Made by a program: the position numbers and the translations under genes. A DNA stretch of 25,570 nucleotides from JACPJP01 sp964650285 (lineage in GTDB: Archaea > Nanobdellota > Nanobdellia > Woesearchaeales > GW2011-AR4). The stretch is taken from contig CAZYSP010000013.1 of assembly GCA_964650285.1 (NCBI GenBank), positions 1 to 25,570 of the forward strand, written 5' to 3'. The notes beneath the pieces are model-generated. The model was given only the letters and a program-made list of their open reading frames with translations, was not told where the DNA came from and did no database searches. Below, one piece after another: positions 22,239 through 25,570 of the stretch. How positions within the stretch are numbered: position 1 is the first letter of the stretch; every line of letters starts with the position of its first letter.

Positions 22239-23093
22239 TTAACTCAACTCTTTTAACTTACCAAACCTATACATCTTATCTGCAACAACAATAACATCAA
22301 AATTCCTTAAATTTTGTTGCAAAAAAGGGCTTAGAAGTTCTTCTTTTATTACATCATTCCCTTCTGTGACTAAGTTAAAGGATGGCTGCACTATCAAATT
22401 TTTTCCTTTCCATTTGCCTGTTAAATAGGCCTTAAAGATCTCTGTTCTTGGACCTTCCCGAATAGAAACAGCAGGATGCTCGTGTCCAATGATTATTATT
22501 TTTGATTTTTTTAATAAATCTTTATCTGGAATTTTATCTCCATGCATTACAAGGATTTTGTTTTTTAATTCTTTTTTATTTATTATTTTTAATTTTTTTA
22601 TTGTTTTTTCAATTCTATTGTTAATTTTGATTTTTTTAATTGTTTTTTTATTGTTTTTTGTTTTTAATGGAACTTTTGTTATTGTTTTTTTATTTATTGT
22701 ACTAATTAAATAATGCTCAACGACTTTAACATTCCTTTTCTTTGCTATAGGGCCCAAAATTGTATCATGGTTGCCCTTAATCAATATAATTTCTTTGCAA
22801 TACTGCCTGAAATAATCAAACAATTTTAGAGTATGACGCCATTCCTGATCAGAAATAGTACCGAATTCCTGCTTTATGTCCCCATTCACTATTATTCTCT
22901 CAATTTTTTTAGTCTTTAATTTTTTAAAAATATTATCTAATCTTTTAATTATCTCTGGAAATTGGAATCTTGGTACCATTAAGCCCTGTTTATTCAATGC
23001 CTCTTCATAACCAATATGGAAATCTGTAACTATTAAAGTTCCATTGGTATAAATTGCCAAGTCTATCAGCTCTATATTATTAAAAATCTTCAT
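22239..23093 (-). CDS. Calcineurin-like metallophosphoesterase (archaeal ICC-like)
   Basis: A 284-aa protein with the metallophosphoesterase metal-binding series: TDFHIGYE (23-30), NGDIKQEFG (70-78), KGNHD (106-110), MHGD (183-186) and GHEHP (203-207). Residues about 131-178 are a Lys/Asn/Ile-rich low-complexity insertion between the GNHD and HGD motifs, where other members have a short loop. Members of this group are often found with DNA repair genes in archaea; here the neighbours are the HTH-CBS gene and a small membrane protein. Substrate unknown. Confidence 0.9.
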   Translation of the reverse strand: MKIFNNIELIDLAIYTNGTLIVTDFHIGYEEALNKQGLMVPRFQFPEIIKRLDNIFKKLKTKKIERIIVNGDIKQEFGTISDQEWRHTLKLFDYFRQYCKEIILIKGNHDTILGPIAKKRNVKVVEHYLISTINKKTITKVPLKTKNNKKTIKKIKINNRIEKTIKKLKIINKKELKNKILVMHGDKIPDKDLLKKSKIIIIGHEHPAVSIREGPRTEIFKAYLTGKWKGKNLIVQPSFNLVTEGNDVIKEELLSPFLQQNLRNFDVIVVADKMYRFGKLKELS

Positions 23094-23162
23094 AGAAACA
23101 GGTATTTTCTAAAGATATAAATAACTTATTAAGAAAAAAAATAAAAAAAGAAAAAAGGGTTT

Positions 23163-23522
23163 TTACTCGTTTTGTCCTAAGGACCATATATCCTTTAATC
23201 CAACAACTACTGTTGCAGGGACAACAAAGGCTAGGACATTCTCAAATATACCTTGTAGGTATGGCCCAATAACTTGTACTCCACCTAGAGTTCCTGACGC
23301 ACCGCCAGCAAATGCAGCTATGATCAGAACTGTTGCTACAATCATAAACTCTTTGGTTTCTTTACCAGTCACATTTATGAATCCTGCTATCAAACCCAGT
23401 ACAACTAACAAAGATGTTAGCCAAACTGCGGCTGTTCCTAATGTAGCTGATGGTACAAGACCAAGTACAACTGCAATTATTACTCCGCCGATAAAGGAGT
23501 AATGGCCGATTTTTTGTTCCAT
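23163..23522 (-). CDS. Small hydrophobic membrane protein
   Basis: A 119-aa protein from the ATG at 23520-23522, chosen because GGAGGTG (23532-23538) sits 9 nt upstream; the in-frame GTG at 23534 lies within that site. Four hydrophobic segments (about 8-26, 31-48, 58-76, 92-110) predict four membrane helices with Gly/Ala-rich stretches (FAGGASGTLGG). No known motif. It has a leader of about 58 nt with a palindrome and shares its upstream region with a divergent wHTH regulator, which may control it. Confidence 0.78.
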   Translation of the reverse strand: MEQKIGHYSFIGGVIIAVVLGLVPSATLGTAAVWLTSLLVVLGLIAGFINVTGKETKEFMIVATVLIIAAFAGGASGTLGGVQVIGPYLQGIFENVLAFVVPATVVVGLKDIWSLGQNE

Positions 23523-23531
23523 TCGGTTTTT

Positions 23532-23538
23532 CACCTCC
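23532..23538 (-). promoter_or_regulatory. Strong Shine-Dalgarno deciding the start at 23522
   Basis: GGAGGTG on the minus strand, with 9 nt between it and the ATG. It is the strongest such site seen in the window and rules out the GTG start that lies inside it. Confidence 0.8.
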
Positions 23539-23558
23539 GTGGTTCTTTATCTATCATA

Positions 23559-23578
23559 AATGCCTGATTATAGGCATT
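23559..23578. repeat. Palindrome in the leader of the small membrane protein gene
   Basis: AATGCCT and AGGCATT flank a 6-nt GATTAT. In RNA this would be a 7-bp hairpin close to the predicted mRNA 5' end; in DNA it could be an operator. It overlaps the first copy of the 18-bp direct repeat by 3 nt. Confidence 0.6.
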
Positions 23579-23593
23579 GATAATCAATAATAG
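23576..23593. repeat. 18-bp direct repeat, copy 1 (operator candidate)
   Basis: ATTGATAATCAATAATAG, identical to the copy at 23621-23638. Each copy contains the inverted repeat ATTGA-TAA-TCAAT. Copy 1 lies between the minus-strand TATA-like box (about 23602-23610) and the predicted start of transcription of the small membrane protein gene. Confidence 0.75.
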
Positions 23594-23620
23594 CATAGCA
23601 ACTATATAAACTTTTCGGTT

Positions 23621-23638
23621 ATTGATAATCAATAATAG
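23621..23638. repeat. 18-bp direct repeat, copy 2 (operator candidate)
   Basis: Second identical copy, 45 bp from the first (start to start). It lies just before the plus-strand TATA-like TTTATATATAA (23644-23654) and upstream of the minus-strand TATA, so a protein bound here could affect both divergent genes. Confidence 0.75.
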
Positions 23639-23671
23639 TAATCTTTATATATAACCAACATTTGCATGTTC

Positions 23672-23679
23672 TTTATAAA
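23672..23679 (+). promoter_or_regulatory. TATA-like box for the wHTH regulator
   Basis: TTTATAAA centred about 25 nt before the ATG at 23700, fitting a leaderless transcript. A second TATA-like stretch (23644-23654) would give a leader of about 20 nt. Confidence 0.55.
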
Positions 23680-23699
23680 CGTGCTATGGATAAGCTACG

Positions 23700-24317
23700 A
23701 TGTTTAACTCGGAAATTGAGAAGAAAATTATAGATTTTATTAAGAAAGGTCCTTTAGGGGTTACTTCTTCTGATATTGCTAGCTACCTTAGTCTTAACAG
23801 AATGACTATAACTAAGTATTTAGCAATTATCAAAGAAAAGGCTTTAATTGACTTTAAACAGTTTGGAATGGCTAAATTGTGGTACATTCCTGTAAATCTA
23901 AGTAAAGAGAGCTTTTTGACTAAAATAATGGCTAATATCTCCCTTAATATGCCTCAAGATGAGTTTAAAACCATTTCTGAAAAAGCAGGAATAAGCATTG
24001 GAGAAGAGATTAATCAGATGTACTTGAATTTTTATGATGTTAAAAAGTTAAGCTTTAACCAAATTTCAGATACTTATGCAGATATTGGAAAAAAACTTGG
24101 CGGAGATCTCAAAATAAAGTTAGCAAATGAAAAAATTTCTGTTGAGATTGCAAAGTCACCTTTTGGAAAAAATGATACTTGGGCAATGAACAAAATCTTA
24201 AGTGTAGTTTTTGCAAAAATTGCATCTTTAAACCTGGGCTATGCACGTGCTGTTGTCTCAGAGCCAAAGGACCAGAATGTAGTTATTGATGTTTATTTGA
24301 AGAGGGAAGATAAATAA
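23700..24317 (+). CDS. wHTH transcriptional regulator with C-terminal sensor-like domain
   Basis: A 205-aa protein. Residues about 3-65 form a winged helix-turn-helix (IIDFIKKGPLGVTSSDIASYLSLNRMTITKYLAIIKEKALIDFKQFGMAKLWYI). The rest is an alpha/beta domain with ISIGEEINQMYLNFYDVKKL and a final SPFGKNDTWAMNKILSVVFAK...GYARAVVSEPKDQNVVIDVYL, which looks like V4R- or methanogen-output-type ligand domains, although the Cys common in those is Ser; this match is tentative. Likely regulates its divergent neighbour and itself through the paired repeats. Confidence 0.82.
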   Translation: MFNSEIEKKIIDFIKKGPLGVTSSDIASYLSLNRMTITKYLAIIKEKALIDFKQFGMAKLWYIPVNLSKESFLTKIMANISLNMPQDEFKTISEKAGISIGEEINQMYLNFYDVKKLSFNQISDTYADIGKKLGGDLKIKLANEKISVEIAKSPFGKNDTWAMNKILSVVFAKIASLNLGYARAVVSEPKDQNVVIDVYLKREDK

Positions 24318-24369
24318 TTCTAATAACAAAAACATAAACTTATTATATACTAATTTTTAAAACAATATT

Positions 24370-24993
24370 ATGAAAAAGAGGTGCTTAGTAGGCAGAAGAG
24401 GATATTTTTTTCTTATTGACTCCATAATTGCTTTAGGGGTCCTTGCAGTCGGAACATTCCTGATATTTACATTATATGCAAACGTTCCATCAAAAGAGGA
24501 ACCAACAATTCTGTCAGATGATATAATGGATTTTTTTGCAAATAATAAAATCAAAGATGTTGATAATGCTTATGCTGGTTTAGGTGGTACTCTATGGGAG
24601 ACTGAAGGACAGGCAGGAGGATTGTGTCCTGGAGAAGAATTAACAGCCAATGCAGAAAATACTTTATTGCAGCAGGTAGCAGAGTTTTATGAAAAAAGTC
24701 AAGGAGCTGGAGGCAATTCTTGTTACTTCAATCTAGATAACAATAATCCAAATGAACCAGAAGATTTAGCTGAAAAATTTATAGCAGATCTAACTAAAAA
24801 TACATTACCACAACAATATACATTTGAGTTTTGGATGGATGATCAGTTGCTGTATCCTGATACAGAGCAGACTGATTCAAAAAATGCTGCAAAAGCGCTT
24901 ATACCTTCCAAAAAAATAGTGTACGGGATTTTGAACAAGGAAACAGGAGATATGTTCGGTCCTTTCAATGCAGAGGTTTTTGTATGGCAGTAA
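24370..24993 (+). CDS. Pilin-like surface protein
   Basis: A 207-aa protein with a class III (type IV pilin) signal: a basic MKKRCLVGRRG followed by the hydrophobic YFFLIDSIIALGVLAVGTF. Cleavage after the Gly by an archaeal prepilin peptidase is expected, with the hydrophobic helix forming a filament core. The rest is soluble and acidic with two Cys (GLCPGEE, NSCYFN) that could form a disulfide, ending GPFNAEVFVWQ. A TATA-like TATTATATAC about 25 nt before the ATG suggests a near-leaderless start. The next pilin-like gene overlaps it by 10 nt. Confidence 0.82.
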   Translation: MKKRCLVGRRGYFFLIDSIIALGVLAVGTFLIFTLYANVPSKEEPTILSDDIMDFFANNKIKDVDNAYAGLGGTLWETEGQAGGLCPGEELTANAENTLLQQVAEFYEKSQGAGGNSCYFNLDNNNPNEPEDLAEKFIADLTKNTLPQQYTFEFWMDDQLLYPDTEQTDSKNAAKALIPSKKIVYGILNKETGDMFGPFNAEVFVWQ

Positions 24994-25570
24994 AACAATT
25001 AGGAAAAAAAGGGATGTTTTTAACATTTATAGCTATATCCTTAATAGCAGCACTTATAGTAATATTTACGCCTTCTGATATAAATTTAAGTAAAAACTTG
25101 CAGGCTACCAAAACCAGGGTTTCAAATGTGAACGAGTATGTTTCGGATTTGGAAAGTGTTTACCTAGAAAGAACATTACAAGCAACTGGAAGAAAAACGC
25201 TGATTAGTTTGATTGGTCATGTAAAAGACAATGGATTTTTTGATAATGCTGTAAAATTTGAGAACGCTTTTTCAGATGTCCTATTAACTGGAAAGTACAA
25301 TGGAAATAATATTGGTGTTATGGATGAAAATACATATAATGATTGGCTAAACCAAATAGTTATAACAGCTAAAAGTACATTCAATGTAGATACAACCCTT
25401 ACCGTAAACAGTATTGAGATAGACCAAACAAGGCCCTGGTTTGTAGATGTGGAAGCTGACATTACGTTCTTGGTTTCTTCTGAAACCGCATCCTGGAACA
25501 AAAACGTCCTAATAGAAACAGAAATAAGTGTTGAAAATTTTGATGATCCATATTATCTGGTAAATACTGA
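24984..25570 (+). CDS. Second pilin-like surface protein (3' end outside window)
   Basis: ATG at 24984 overlaps the previous gene, and the frame remains open to the window end (195 codons visible). The N-terminus MAVKQLGKKGMFLTFIAISL then IAALIVIFTPS is a short basic stretch with Gly before a hydrophobic helix, again a class III-type signal. After it comes ATKTRVSNVNEYVSDLESVYLERTL (helical) and a beta-rich part with VDTTLTVNSIEIDQTRPWFVDVEADITF. Translational coupling with the upstream gene suggests the two proteins act in one filament or secretion system. Confidence 0.8.
   Translation, partial: MAVKQLGKKGMFLTFIAISLIAALIVIFTPSDINLSKNLQATKTRVSNVNEYVSDLESVYLERTLQATGRKTLISLIGHVKDNGFFDNAVKFENAFSDVLLTGKYNGNNIGVMDENTYNDWLNQIVITAKSTFNVDTTLTVNSIEIDQTRPWFVDVEADITFLVSSETASWNKNVLIETEISVENFDDPYYLVNT

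Noticed and set aside
22489..22713. Plus-strand hydrophobic 74-aa frame (Phe/Ile-rich)
   Set aside because: It is the reverse of the Lys/Asn-rich insertion in the phosphoesterase; A/T tracts read backwards always give Phe/Ile runs.
1..25570. CRISPR arrays, insertion sequences, phage or toxin-antitoxin modules
   Set aside because: No regularly spaced repeats, transposase motifs, terminal inverted repeats or phage genes were seen; the only direct repeat is the two-copy 18-bp element near 23600.

Overview
The window is from an AT-rich archaeal genome, most likely a DPANN-type archaeon (Woesearchaeota/Pacearchaeota-like; inferred from gene content and style, not from a search). The archaeal assignment rests on an RNA polymerase operon with split B (B''/B') and split A (A'/A'') subunits, aIF1A, L30e, L37Ae, RpoP, prefoldin beta, intron-containing tRNAs, TATA-type promoters about 25-30 nt before start codons (leaderless mRNAs), and class III (pilin-like) signal peptides. 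TGA is used as a stop codon, so the genetic code is standard.

Layout. 1-1895 (+) is the 3' part of a large surface protein with Ig-like repeats, Ca-binding Asp-rich motifs, a 15-Gly linker, a PGF-pre-PGF-like domain and a C-terminal membrane anchor. 1926-10129 (-) is the transcription/translation operon, in transcription order rpoH, rpoB'', rpoB', rpoA', rpoA'', rpl30e, nusA-like, with short gaps or overlaps. Upstream of it on the same strand are tRNA-Asp and tRNA-Lys, each with two introns. 10709-11709 (+) holds aIF1A and a membrane protein with a small His/Cys tail domain. 11710-14866 (-) holds lipoprotein signal peptidase LspA, two hypothetical proteins, an endonuclease III-like glycosylase and an unknown gene. 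14931-17023 (-) is a two-gene unit resembling anthranilate synthase TrpE-TrpG in which both active sites appear lost. 17384-18177 (+) is a broken hypothetical gene. 18262-19369 (-) is L37Ae-RpoP-prefoldin beta-UPF0147, with an intron-containing tRNA-Pro just upstream. 19649-21564 holds a frameshifted NUDIX gene, a 53-aa gene and a bacterial-type metK. 21692-24317 holds an HTH-CBS regulator, a metallophosphoesterase, a small membrane protein and a divergent wHTH regulator sharing a repeat-rich intergenic region. 24370-25570 (+) has two overlapping pilin-like genes, the second cut by the window end.

The most unusual signals are: (1) all three tRNA genes in the window carry an intron inside the T-loop at position 59/60, and all three introns fit the same bulge-helix-bulge design; (2) a TrpE/TrpG-like pair in which the catalytic Cys and His of the amidotransferase and several chorismate-pocket residues of the synthase are replaced while the fold and gene coupling are kept, suggesting a repurposed or non-catalytic complex; (3) an approximately 78-residue Lys/Glu-rich extension at the N-terminus of RpoA'.
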